NCBI GenBank assembly: GCA_913049565.1
Contig: CAJWZG010000147.1
Location: 1-7,103 of the forward strand
Origin: an uncultured Gammaproteobacteria bacterium
GTDB taxonomy: Bacteria; Pseudomonadota; Gammaproteobacteria; Pseudomonadales; Azotimanducaceae_A
DNA: 7,103 nt
Reading direction: 5' to 3'
Positions 1 to 7,103 of the stretch are shown here, in pieces. Numbering within the stretch: position 1 is the first letter of the stretch; each line of letters begins with the position of its first letter. The notes below the pieces were generated by a model. It was not told where the DNA came from, did not search any database, and worked only from the letters and a program-made list of their open reading frames with translations. Both the position numbers and the translations under genes were made by a program.

Positions 1-54
1 CCTGCGACCACTTGGCCCCCAGCCAAGTGCGCTACCAGACTGCGCTACGCCCCG
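1..54 (-). tRNA. tRNA-Pro (anticodon GGG), 3' part cut by window edge
   Basis: The minus strand from 54 down to 1 folds as the first two thirds of a tRNA: acceptor 5' strand CGGGGCG (54-48), TA, D-stem GCGC (45-42) and GCGC (32-29) around loop AGTCTGGTA, anticodon stem CTTGG (27-23) and CCAAG (15-11) around loop CTGGGGG (22-16), then variable loop TGGTC and the first T-stem strand GCAGG. The anticodon in the loop is GGG, which reads CCC proline codons. The start GTAGCGCAGnCTGGTAGCGCAC matches bacterial tRNA-Pro genes such as E. coli proL. The T-loop, the 3' acceptor strand and any encoded CCA lie outside the window. In Pseudomonas, as I recall, a tRNA-Pro follows the ihfA-merR pair, which supports the call. 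Confidence 0.93.
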
Positions 55-65
55 ACAGGTCTGTC

Positions 66-94
66 ATGATAGCTGATGCTCTTGGTCTGAGGAA
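66..94 (-). promoter_or_regulatory. possible promoter for tRNA-Pro
   Basis: On the minus strand TATCAT (71-66) matches the -10 consensus TATAAT at five of six bases and ends 11 bases before the tRNA 5' end. Seventeen bases upstream is TTCCTC (94-89), a poor -35 box. Spacing is right but the -35 match is weak, and this 54-base gap shows no terminator after the carotenoid oxygenase gene, so the tRNA could also be reached by read-through. This is a weak call. Confidence 0.28.
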
Positions 95-108
95 GTTTCT
101 AGCCAGTC

Positions 109-1461
109 TTATTGCAGCTGACTATCCGCTACCCAGTTACCATGTGCGCCATATGGCACGCGGAACGGCAGCTGTACCGTCGCGATTGGAGGAGCTGCAA
201 AATTTTGCGCATCGACAATGATCAAACGTGACTTGCCGGTGTTTTCGCTGTGAACAAGGCTCATCACCCATCCTTCGTCTTCGGAAGTCGCATTTTTCGC
301 AGGCACGAATACGGGCTCTGCACCCCGCGTTCCCTCCCCTAAGTAATGCTCGGCACATGCGCCGCTGGTCAGGTCATATTGATAGAGCCTCGGCCCGTAC
401 ACGGGCTCTTCGCTATTGCCCTCTCCGTCCAGTGCCATCAAATAACCGTATCGTGATTCTTTGCCCACTAACCCGTCGTTTACCCGACCAAAGTCCGCTG
501 GTCGGTCATCTACAGGCTGCTCTGTTACAGAACCTTTATTTAAGTCAATTTGCCAGCGATGCAAGCGCGCCACCTCAGAGTAATCACCCGAGTCAGATCC
601 AAAAGCCGAGTTTTGCCGAGAGACATAGAGCGTGATGACACCATCTTTGTCCCAAGCGTTGACCTGATGGAAAACGTAACAAGGATCCACTTCAAACCAA
701 CGGATTTCGCTGGCCGAGCCGTTTCGCGGCAAAACACCAAGACGCGCACCGCTTTCTCGCTTAAAACGAAACGGTATGCCCGTGGCGAGAAGGTCAAGAT
801 CTAGCGCCAAGGGTAGATCCATAAACACCACATAATTTTCGGTGATATTGAAGTCGTGCATCATGACCATCTGAGGTAACTCGATACCCTCTAGCTGTTT
901 GAGTTCACCGTCAGCGCCAACGCGAATATAGTTTAAGTAGGGTTGCGCGAAGTTGAAGTAGCTGAACGCTAACAATTCGCCTGTGGTTGAGCAGACTTTG
1001 GGGTGAGCGGTCATTGAACAGGTCAGTGCGCCGCCATAGTTTTCGCAGCCGACTGTGTTTAGGTCAGCGTCGATAGTCCAAGGCCAATGTGCTTCTTCTA
1101 AGCACAAAATTTTCTTGTTATGAGCCATGACATGGGTGTTGCCCTTACCACGACGCAAATCTCCTAACCCCGCACCCGGCTCCTCTAAAGGATCGGTGAG
1201 ATCTGGGGTCTGTAAAAACCGATTTCGGTACCACTTCGCCTCACCATTCTCGAGCCGAATACCATGCACCATACCGTCGCCTAAAAACCAATGCTCACCT
1301 TGGCCAGATTTAGGGTTTGGACCAGTGCGCAAGTACACGCCGCTGAGATCTGTTGGAATACTGCCTTGTACCTGCAACTTTGATTCACTGCGCTCGTCTC
1401 GCATCGGCTGCCAGTTGCCCCTTAAGAACCACGGTGCGCTGCTGTCGACTTGTTCTGCCAT
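109..1461 (-). CDS. carotenoid oxygenase (RPE65/CCD family)
   Basis: The 450-residue product is a full-length non-haem iron(II) dioxygenase of the carotenoid/apocarotenoid/lignostilbene cleavage family, which cuts a carbon-carbon double bond with O2 to give two aldehydes or ketones. The four histidines expected to hold the iron in the seven-bladed propeller are visible at H153 (TAHPK), H202 (MMHDFN), H265 (VFHQVN) and H440 (YGAHGNW). Other family blocks are GVYLRTGPNP (41-50), HWFLGDGMVHG (57-67) and EPVFVPAKN (382-390). There is no signal peptide, so it is probably cytosolic or membrane-associated. The ATG has a good Shine-Dalgarno AGGAGAG (1474-1468) a few bases upstream. It lies 52 bases after the DUF3108-like gene and before tRNA-Pro. 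The substrate cannot be read from sequence: apocarotenoid, intact carotenoid (retinal formation) and lignostilbene are all possible. The family call is firm, the substrate open. Confidence 0.93.
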   Translation of the reverse strand: MAEQVDSSAPWFLRGNWQPMRDERSESKLQVQGSIPTDLSGVYLRTGPNPKSGQGEHWFLGDGMVHGIRLENGEAKWYRNRFLQTPDLTDPLEEPGAGLGDLRRGKGNTHVMAHNKKILCLEEAHWPWTIDADLNTVGCENYGGALTCSMTAHPKVCSTTGELLAFSYFNFAQPYLNYIRVGADGELKQLEGIELPQMVMMHDFNITENYVVFMDLPLALDLDLLATGIPFRFKRESGARLGVLPRNGSASEIRWFEVDPCYVFHQVNAWDKDGVITLYVSRQNSAFGSDSGDYSEVARLHRWQIDLNKGSVTEQPVDDRPADFGRVNDGLVGKESRYGYLMALDGEGNSEEPVYGPRLYQYDLTSGACAEHYLGEGTRGAEPVFVPAKNATSEDEGWVMSLVHSENTGKSRLIIVDAQNFAAPPIATVQLPFRVPYGAHGNWVADSQLQ

Positions 1462-1482
1462 CGTTTTCTCTCCTACAAACTT

Positions 1483-1497
1483 GCGCGATTCTCGCGC
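1483..1497 (-). other. short GC-rich hairpin between two genes
   Basis: A perfect 6-bp inverted repeat, GCGCGA/TCGCGC with a 3-base loop, sits in the 52-base gap between the DUF3108-like gene and the carotenoid oxygenase gene, just upstream of the latter's ribosome-binding site. On the minus strand it is followed by AAGTTTG, with only three T, so it is at best a weak terminator. It may shape the mRNA between the two cistrons. Confidence 0.4.
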
Positions 1498-1513
1498 GGT
1501 CTCCCAAAAATCG

Positions 1514-2287
1514 TTAACCTCGAAGCCGAAATACTGGATCAGGCCAAATAGCCAATCGAACCCGCACCTCGGCGGCTACCCAAATACCATCAATCTGTGT
1601 CATCGATACTCGAAGCTTACGCTGGTTACCCCGGCGAGAAGTAACCTCATAGTCGCAGCGCAATACCTTTCCCGAAAAAAAACCTCGCTTTCTTGATAAC
1701 TTTGCTTGCCGTGATTCCAGCAGCTTTATTGGATAACTGTCCTCGCCATCATGAATCGCGCTGCCATCGAAACACTGGGGCGTAAACATCAGAGCCGAAA
1801 TCAGGTCGACGCCTTCAGGCCGAGGAATCGTCTCGAAGTCGCCATCTCGGCCAAGTATTACCTGCGAGTCGGTCGGCCCCATAACCACAACCTTGTAATC
1901 ATCATCAGTGCTTTCGCTTTGCACCAAATAGGTCTGGGTCACGGGTGCTTGATCGACCCACTCGCCATTTGCGGCAAAGGCACCCGTCCAGGTGTAGTAG
2001 GCACTCAGGCTTTGCGAGCTGAGAAATCGGCCTAACAATTGGTATTCGCTACTTGTGCGTAGAAATTCAAAATCTAACGTACCAGCTACTAAGGGGCCCA
2101 TACTGGCTTGATAGTTAAAAGTACGCTTATTTGGCTCGGGCTCATCGGCCTGCGTAATGGATGTGGTGAGGGCAAGTACCGCAAAAGCTGCGGCTAAAAG
2201 ACAATAAGCTTTGATGCAAATTGTCCGGAAAACCCAGAGCGAACTCGGGAAGTTGCCGTACAGATCTGCGTGTTTGACAAGTAACAC
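1514..2287 (-). CDS. DUF3108-like exported protein
   Basis: The 257-residue product looks like a DUF3108 family member, a group of envelope proteins of unknown function. Family-like features are the early YQASMGPLVAGTLDFEF segment (59-75), the tyrosine-rich YYTWTGAF stretch near 96-103, DLISAL in the middle, and a C-terminal half with GKVLRCDYEV. A hydrophobic run at about 28-43 followed by SITQA-DE suggests a Sec signal peptide cut after residue 47, placing the mature protein in the periplasm or outer envelope. The only good start in the open frame is GTG at 2287, with a weak GCGAG upstream. This gives an unusually long, about 27-residue, segment before the hydrophobic core. The gene begins 12 bases after the merR stop, so it is probably in the same transcript. 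The domain call is from pattern memory and its function is unknown. Confidence 0.7.
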   Translation of the reverse strand: MLLVKHADLYGNFPSSLWVFRTICIKAYCLLAAAFAVLALTTSITQADEPEPNKRTFNYQASMGPLVAGTLDFEFLRTSSEYQLLGRFLSSQSLSAYYTWTGAFAANGEWVDQAPVTQTYLVQSESTDDDYKVVVMGPTDSQVILGRDGDFETIPRPEGVDLISALMFTPQCFDGSAIHDGEDSYPIKLLESRQAKLSRKRGFFSGKVLRCDYEVTSRRGNQRKLRVSMTQIDGIWVAAEVRVRLAIWPDPVFRLRG

Positions 2288-2299
2288 TAGGTTACTCGC

Positions 2300-2656
2300 T
2301 CAGGCTTTTAGCTCGCGCAACAGGTCTTCCAACTCGGTGATCACCTGTTTAACCACCAGACTGGATTGGGTTCGGTCTTCCTTCGCTTCATGCCCCACCA
2401 ACCGCTGGCGAGCACCACCAATAGTGAACCCTTGTTCGTATAGCAACCCGCGGATTTGCCGAACCAAAATAACGTCTTGCCGTTGATAATAACGGCGATT
2501 GCCGCGGCGCTTCATAGGTTTCAGCTGAGGAAATTCTTGTTCCCAATAACGCAAAACATGAGGCTTCACATCGCACAGAGTGCTCACCTCTCCAATGGTA
2601 AAATAGCGTTTACCCGGTATTGGCGGCAGTTCGCCGTTATTGCCTGGCTCAAGCAT
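2300..2656 (-). CDS. small MerR-type transcriptional regulator
   Basis: The 118-residue product has an N-terminal MerR winged helix-turn-helix: YFTIGEVSTLCDVKPHVLRY (18-37), with the recognition helix leading into WEQEFPQL, then a wing around RRGNRRYY (50-57) and the following helices DVILVRQIRGLLYEQGFTI (61-79). The rest (about 95-118) is a short leucine-containing helix, likely the dimer coiled coil. There is no metal- or drug-binding domain and no cysteine pair, so the signal it senses, if any, is not visible. From memory, a MerR-like protein of this size follows ihfA in Pseudomonas, so it belongs to the ancestral locus. The ATG is 7 bases after the ihfA stop; AAGGA in the end of ihfA, 11 bases upstream, is its likely ribosome-binding site. 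Targets are unknown. Confidence 0.92.
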   Translation of the reverse strand: MLEPGNNGELPPIPGKRYFTIGEVSTLCDVKPHVLRYWEQEFPQLKPMKRRGNRRYYQRQDVILVRQIRGLLYEQGFTIGGARQRLVGHEAKEDRTQSSLVVKQVITELEDLLRELKA

Positions 2657-2663
2657 GAAGGTG

Positions 2664-2975
2664 CTATTCCTTTACCCGCGAATCGCTCGAAAAAGCTTCT
2701 ACTCGGGCCTTTAATTTTTGACCGGGCCGGAATGTGACTACACGGCGAGCTGTGATCGGAATTTCTTCACCTGTTTTGGGGTTACGTCCGGGCCGCTCGC
2801 CCTTTTCGCGAAGATCGAAATTGCCAAAGCCCGAAAGCTTTACCTGCACATTTTTTTCAAGCGAACCCAGCATCTCGTCGAAAAACAGCTCAACGATTTC
2901 TTTCGCCTCGCGCTTATTAAGCCCTAGCTCGTCGAACAACTGATCAGCCATTTTTGCCTTAGTGAGTGCGTTCAA
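2664..2975 (-). CDS. ihfA: integration host factor subunit alpha (TTG start)
   Basis: IHF alpha pairs with IHF beta to bind and sharply bend DNA in recombination, replication and transcription. The 103-residue product starting at TTG 2975 reads [19 protein letters not shown], aligning end to end with E. coli (MALTKAEMSEYLFDKLGL) and Pseudomonas IhfA. It has the conserved core [11 protein letters not shown] (46-56) and the DNA-inserting beta arm [20 protein letters not shown] (61-80), with intercalating proline P66. The frame is open further upstream, to another TTG at 3041 inside the end of pheT, but those 22 extra residues have no counterpart in the family. GGGGAAAG (2987-2980) is placed correctly for TTG 2975. 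The gene follows pheT by 44 bases and precedes the merR-type gene by 7. In E. coli ihfA also has promoters inside pheT; I see no convincing one here. Confidence 0.95.
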   Translation of the reverse strand: MNALTKAKMADQLFDELGLNKREAKEIVELFFDEMLGSLEKNVQVKLSGFGNFDLREKGERPGRNPKTGEEIPITARRVVTFRPGQKLKARVEAFSSDSRVKE

Positions 2976-2979
2976 AAGT

Positions 2980-2987
2980 CTTTCCCC
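2980..2987 (-). promoter_or_regulatory. ribosome-binding site deciding the ihfA start
   Basis: GGGGAAAG on the minus strand carries a GGGGA core ending 7 bases before TTG 2975, the best Shine-Dalgarno in this stretch. It favours the TTG start that gives a normal-length IhfA over the longer open frame from 3041. Confidence 0.75.
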
Positions 2988-3019
2988 GCCTACCCGGATC
3001 TTCTTAGTTACAGCCGACT

Positions 3020-5407
3020 CTAGCGAAGTCGTGCCCCGCAATGTGTCTCCAACAATGTCACAGCTGTCTCAGCAGCAGCATTGATTTCCCCCTCGCTTAG
3101 GGTGGTCTCTTGGCTTTGCAAGGTCAACCCTAGGGCCACACTTTTCTCTTTGGAATCAAGACCCTCGCCCTGATATACGTCAAACAGCGTAATATTTGTA
3201 CAAATGCCATCCATGCCCGCTACGAGCGTATCCATGATCGTCTTCGCGCTGACCTGTTGATCGACAACTACCGCAATATCCCTGCGCACCGCGGGGTAGC
3301 GAGAAACGGCGCCATGACTACGAATAGGCCGCTTGAGCATCACGCCTGCATCCAGCTCAAAGACATATAGCTTTTCGACATCAAGCTGCTTTTCTACCCT
3401 GGGATGTAAGCGCCCTACTAATCCAATTGGCTTTTCATCGTGGAAAACCGTCGCACTTTGCCCCGGATGCAGCATTTCGCTGACTGTTGTGTCATATCCC
3501 AAGGAAACACCGGCCCATTGTGCTAATGCTTCCACCAGTCCCTTGGCGTCGTAAAAGTCCACTTCCGTATTGCCGCTGTGCCAGGCTTCTAAAGACCGGC
3601 GTCCCCATAAAACGCCGCCTAAGGCCAGATCCTGATGAAGCTGTTGTTCCGGTTTGAAGACTAAACCCACTTCAAATAATCGTCCGGAATCCTGCTGCCG
3701 CGCGATATTTTTCTTGGCCGCATCAATCAGCCCGGACAGCAAACTCGTGCGCATGACGGACTGTTCGGAAGACATGGGATTCGCTAACGCCTTTGCCTGT
3801 AGACCAGAGCCTTTGCTCAGCACCTCTTCCATTTTTGGATCAACAAAGCTGTAGGTCACCACTTCTTGGAAACCGAGCCCGGCCATATGCTCGCGCATCT
3901 CGCGCTCACTGTGCTGCTCCAGGTTAACCACCGCTAGCGGCAGCTGCACGGTAGGTTGGGTAACAGGTATGTTGTTGTACCCATATATGCGGCACACCTC
4001 CTCGATCAAATCTGCTTCTATCGCAATATCGAACCGATGCGTCGGCGCAACAATCTGCCACTCAATACCATCGATCACCGCGGCGCGATTAAGCACTTTG
4101 AAGTCCAAACGTTGCAACGCCTCGTCGACCCTCGTCACGTCTACCGAAACACCCAAAATTTGATTCAGCTTGTTTTCACGCAGTCGCACCGAGGGCTGCG
4201 TGGGCATAGAAGCTGCGTCTAACGTCTCAACCAATGGGCCAGGACTACCGCCGACGATACTCAGTAGTATTTCGGTAGCGCGCTCCATCGCATCAGCCTG
4301 AAGCTCAAAATCGACCCCCCGTTCGTAACGATGGGAGGCATCCGTATGCAGCCCGTAACGTCTGGCAGTGCCGGCGATCGCAATCGGCGCAAAAAATGCG
4401 CACTCAAGGAAGATATTTTGGCTATCAGGCTGAACCCCGGTATTTTTACCGCCCATTACTCCCGCCATGGCCACCGGCCCGCTGGCATCGGCAATCACTA
4501 AAGTCTGCGCATCTAGCGCCACTTGTTGTCCGTCCAACAGCACCAACGAATCCTCTGGTTTGGCCATGCGCACAGTAATCGCACTATTTAAGCGGTCAAG
4601 ATCGAACGCATGCATGGGCTGGCCCAACTCGATTAGCACATAGTTGGTGACATCCACCACGGGATCGATGCTGCGCAGCCCACAGCGACGGAGTCGTTCC
4701 GTAAGCCAACTGGGTGAGGCTTGACTGAGATCTACACCTTCAATAATTCGCCCTAAGTAGCGTGGGCATTCGGCACCAGCTTCCAGCGTCACGGGAAATG
4801 TTCGATCTGTTACCGCTGCCACAGGGCTGATCTGAGGGAAGGTCACTTCCAGATTGTTTAATACCCCGACTTCCCGCGCCAAACCTTTGAGGGACAGACA
4901 GTCTCCACGATTGGGGGTGAGATCCACATCCACTGTCAGATCGTCTAAAGGTAAGTCCGCGCCAGCGATCTCTGCGAGATCCGCACCAACGGGATGTTCA
5001 AGCGTCATAATACCGTCAGCGTCTTCGCCTAAACCCAGTTCTTGTGAGCTACACAGCATGCCAAATGACTCGACGCCCCGAAGCTTGGCTTTCTTAATTT
5101 TAAAATTTCCCGGAAGCACGGCGCCTACTTGAGCATAGGCCGTTATCAAACCTGCATGGGCGTTGGGTGCGCCACAGACCACCTGAAACGTTTCTGCCCC
5201 TGTCGTCACCTGGCAAACACGCAGCTTGTCCGCGTCTGGGTGTTGTTCAGCGCTGATAATTTCGGCAACGACAACCCCTGAAAAGGTTTCGGCCGCTGGC
5301 TCAGTGCCGTCGACCTCAAGACCCGCCATGGTCATTTGAAACAACAATTCTTCGCTGCCCAAAGGTGGGTTTACCCATTGGCGCAACCATGCTTCGCTGA
5401 ATTTCAT
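3020..5407 (-). CDS. pheT: phenylalanine-tRNA ligase beta subunit
   Basis: The beta subunit of the cytosolic alpha2beta2 phenylalanyl-tRNA synthetase binds tRNA-Phe and hydrolyses mischarged Tyr-tRNA-Phe. At 795 residues it equals the E. coli length. Domains in order: an EMAP-like tRNA-binding fold at about 40-150 ([12 protein letters not shown], 56-67; VVCGAPNA), the B3/B4 editing domain at about 200-400, B5 near 405-475 ([14 protein letters not shown]), a catalytic-like core, and an FDX-ACB anticodon-binding domain over about the last 95 residues ([15 protein letters not shown]). Editing-site residues appear intact at H266 (GQPMHAFD), E335 (FLECAFF) and T355 ([12 protein letters not shown]), one position later than E. 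coli H265, E334 and T354. The ATG has AGGAACA upstream and lies 21 bases after the pheS stop, so the two are co-translated. The stop is TAG. Confidence 0.99.
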   Translation of the reverse strand: MKFSEAWLRQWVNPPLGSEELLFQMTMAGLEVDGTEPAAETFSGVVVAEIISAEQHPDADKLRVCQVTTGAETFQVVCGAPNAHAGLITAYAQVGAVLPGNFKIKKAKLRGVESFGMLCSSQELGLGEDADGIMTLEHPVGADLAEIAGADLPLDDLTVDVDLTPNRGDCLSLKGLAREVGVLNNLEVTFPQISPVAAVTDRTFPVTLEAGAECPRYLGRIIEGVDLSQASPSWLTERLRRCGLRSIDPVVDVTNYVLIELGQPMHAFDLDRLNSAITVRMAKPEDSLVLLDGQQVALDAQTLVIADASGPVAMAGVMGGKNTGVQPDSQNIFLECAFFAPIAIAGTARRYGLHTDASHRYERGVDFELQADAMERATEILLSIVGGSPGPLVETLDAASMPTQPSVRLRENKLNQILGVSVDVTRVDEALQRLDFKVLNRAAVIDGIEWQIVAPTHRFDIAIEADLIEEVCRIYGYNNIPVTQPTVQLPLAVVNLEQHSEREMREHMAGLGFQEVVTYSFVDPKMEEVLSKGSGLQAKALANPMSSEQSVMRTSLLSGLIDAAKKNIARQQDSGRLFEVGLVFKPEQQLHQDLALGGVLWGRRSLEAWHSGNTEVDFYDAKGLVEALAQWAGVSLGYDTTVSEMLHPGQSATVFHDEKPIGLVGRLHPRVEKQLDVEKLYVFELDAGVMLKRPIRSHGAVSRYPAVRRDIAVVVDQQVSAKTIMDTLVAGMDGICTNITLFDVYQGEGLDSKEKSVALGLTLQSQETTLSEGEINAAAETAVTLLETHCGARLR

Positions 5408-5428
5408 AGTCTGTTCCTGATATTGGGT

Positions 5429-6454
<1,026 letters not shown>

Positions 6455-6507
6455 CTAACTCCGAATGTAAACGTCACGCTCATCCCCGCGGGCGGAAAAG
6501 CAGGCAG

Positions 6508-6541
6508 AAAAAAAGGGAAGAACCCAGGTTCTTCCCTTTTT
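6508..6541 (-). terminator. rho-independent terminator before pheS, likely attenuator
   Basis: On the minus strand GGGAAGAAC (6536-6528) and GTTCTTCCC (6523-6515) form a perfect 9-bp stem with loop CTGG. Five A before it pair with T after it, and the downstream tract has seven T (6514-6508), as expected for intrinsic termination. It ends 65 bases before the pheS ATG, inside a run of co-directional genes, so full termination would silence pheST. This is the place where E. coli has its pheST attenuator. The structure is symmetric enough to work on the plus strand too, but no plus-strand gene is here. Confidence 0.9.
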
Positions 6542-6568
6542 CTTAACGCCATAACCTTCGGGAAGAAC
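6528..6568 (-). promoter_or_regulatory. predicted antiterminator hairpin
   Basis: GTTCTTCCC at 6568-6560 (minus strand) is an exact copy of the terminator's 3' arm. It can pair over 9 bp with the terminator's 5' arm GGGAAGAAC (6536-6528), which excludes the terminator. A further upstream CGGGAG (6587-6582) can pair with TTCCCG (6564-6559), five Watson-Crick pairs plus one G:U, giving the 1:2, 2:3, 3:4 arrangement of a classical attenuator. The complementarity is seen directly; that it switches pheST expression is inferred from the E. coli precedent. Confidence 0.68.
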
Positions 6569-6609
6569 ACTCTATTAAGGTCTCCCGGAGGCAGTTGGTC
6601 GTTCGTCGC

Positions 6610-6633
6610 TTAATGCCTAAAAATTGCAGGCAT
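6610..6633 (-). CDS. candidate leader peptide MPAIFRH (PheM-like)
   Basis: A seven-codon ORF starts 11 bases after the rplT stop and ends in TAA. AGGTGA (6646-6641), overlapping the rplT stop, is a good Shine-Dalgarno 7 bases upstream. The peptide MPAIFRH shares AIFR with the E. coli pheST leader peptide PheM (MNAAIFRF...). It has one Phe codon, not the run of Phe codons seen in PheM. Its first and last codons also form an ATGCCT/AGGCAT hairpin around a T-rich loop. Its stop lies 41 bases before the antiterminator arm, so a ribosome stalled here would not cover it. It may be a degenerate leader, a differently working one, or chance. Confidence 0.35.
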   Translation of the reverse strand: MPAIFRH

Positions 6634-6644
6634 CCAAACGTCAC

Positions 6645-7010
6645 CTAAGCTGCTTTCGCAACTCCAGCACCGGCTCGCTGTGCCAGCGCGGCAAAGGTGC
6701 CTTTCTCGTGCATCGCGATATCCGCTAGCACCTTGCGATCAACCTCTATCCCTGCCTCCTTGAGACCGGCGATAAAGCGGCTATACGACAGACCGTGCTC
6801 GCGCGCAGCTGCGTTGATGCGCACAATCCAAAGACGACGAAACTGTCTTTTTCTCTGACGACGGTCTCGGTAGGCGTACTGGCCTGCTTTGATCACTGCT
6901 TGCTTGGCTACCTTGAAGGTACGGCTACGTGCGCCGTAATACCCTTTGGCAGCTTTTAAAATCTTTTTTCTTCGAGCTCTGGAGGCAACGCTTCGTTTAA
7001 TTCTTGGCAT
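6645..7010 (-). CDS. rplT: 50S ribosomal protein L20
   Basis: L20 binds 23S rRNA early and is needed to start 50S assembly. In E. coli it also represses translation of the rpmI-rplT mRNA. The 121-residue product matches the family along its whole length: [20 protein letters not shown] at the very basic N-terminus, then [45 protein letters not shown], and [25 protein letters not shown] in the globular half. It is a few residues longer than the 118 of E. coli because of an alanine-rich tail. The ATG has an excellent AGGAGGA upstream and lies 8 bases after the rpmI stop. The leader and terminator that follow suggest that part of the transcription ends after rplT, before pheS. Confidence 0.99.
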   Translation of the reverse strand: MPRIKRSVASRARRKKILKAAKGYYGARSRTFKVAKQAVIKAGQYAYRDRRQRKRQFRRLWIVRINAAAREHGLSYSRFIAGLKEAGIEVDRKVLADIAMHEKGTFAALAQRAGAGVAKAA

Positions 7011-7018
7011 AAGTCCTC

Positions 7019-7103
7019 CTATCGAGCCTTGGTCGGCAGCATACGCACCAGACCTGGAACATCGGCCGCTGCAACACCTTCCATGCCACGAAGCTGACGC
7101 TTT
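7019..7103 (-). CDS. rpmI: 50S ribosomal protein L35, C-terminal part
   Basis: The last 27 residues and the TAG stop of an ORF entering from the right edge are visible. They begin KRQLRG and end VRMLPTKAR, which matches the C-terminal end of L35 (KRKRQLRG then a short helix ending in R-x-LP). L35 is a small basic protein of the large ribosomal subunit. Its position 8 bases upstream of rplT is the universal infC-rpmI-rplT order, which supports the call despite the short length. The start lies beyond the window. Confidence 0.92.
   Translation of the reverse strand, partial: KRQLRGMEGVAAADVPGLVRMLPTKAR

Noticed and set aside
1..108. tRNA-associated integration site with att repeat
   Set aside because: The tRNA 3' end, where att sites usually lie, is outside the window, and no integrase or matching repeat is seen.
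228..635. Plus-strand open frame of 135 codons over the carotenoid oxygenase gene
   Set aside because: It is antisense to a well-supported gene, has no ribosome-binding site or recognisable motif, and its composition is a shadow of the real frame.
1483..1497. Hairpin as a terminator separating the DUF3108-like and carotenoid oxygenase genes
   Set aside because: Only 6 bp with a 3-base loop and three T downstream, so kept only as a hairpin.
1127..1696. Plus-strand open frame of 189 codons spanning the carotenoid oxygenase start and the DUF3108-like gene end
   Set aside because: It overlaps two supported minus-strand genes, the protein is low-complexity without domains, and no promoter or ribosome site is visible.

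Overview
The window reads as the tail of a translation-machinery locus from a gammaproteobacterium. All supported genes lie on the minus strand, so transcription runs from high to low coordinates. In that order they are rpmI (3' end only), rplT, an attenuator-like leader, pheS, pheT, ihfA, a small MerR-type regulator, a DUF3108-like exported protein, a carotenoid oxygenase, and the first 54 nt of a tRNA-Pro(GGG) cut by the left window edge. The order rpmI-rplT-pheS-pheT-ihfA-merR-tRNA-Pro is, from memory, the Pseudomonas arrangement. Protein details (PheT length, IhfA sequence, a four-cysteine insert in PheS) also fit a Pseudomonas/Cellvibrio-like or marine OM60/NOR5-like gammaproteobacterium. 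The exact lineage is an inference.

Positions 7103-6645 hold the L35 end and L20. Positions 6644-6443 are a 202-nt gap that holds the most interesting non-coding structure. It has a strong rho-independent terminator (stem 9 bp plus five A:U pairs, then seven T) just before pheS. An upstream 9-nt copy of the terminator's 3' arm can instead pair with the 5' arm to make an antiterminator. A seven-codon ORF with a good ribosome-binding site lies right after rplT; its product MPAIFRH recalls the start of the E. coli PheM leader peptide. E. coli controls pheST by attenuation at this same place, but here the ribosome-position logic does not obviously work.

Positions 6442-3020 encode both subunits of phenylalanyl-tRNA synthetase. 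Positions 2975-2664 encode IHF alpha, whose true start is most likely a TTG codon. Positions 2656-2300 encode the MerR-type protein. Up to this point the genes are tightly packed and look co-transcribed.

Positions 2287-109 hold two genes unrelated to translation: the DUF3108-like protein with an export signal, and a complete carotenoid oxygenase with all four iron-binding histidines. They sit where Pseudomonas has only the merR-tRNA-Pro junction, so they look like a lineage-specific insertion; no integrase or repeat is visible. I see no real genes on the plus strand and no gene-free stretch longer than about 200 bases. No wholly new system is evident; the attenuator variant and the inserted carotenoid-cleavage gene are the points worth a second look.
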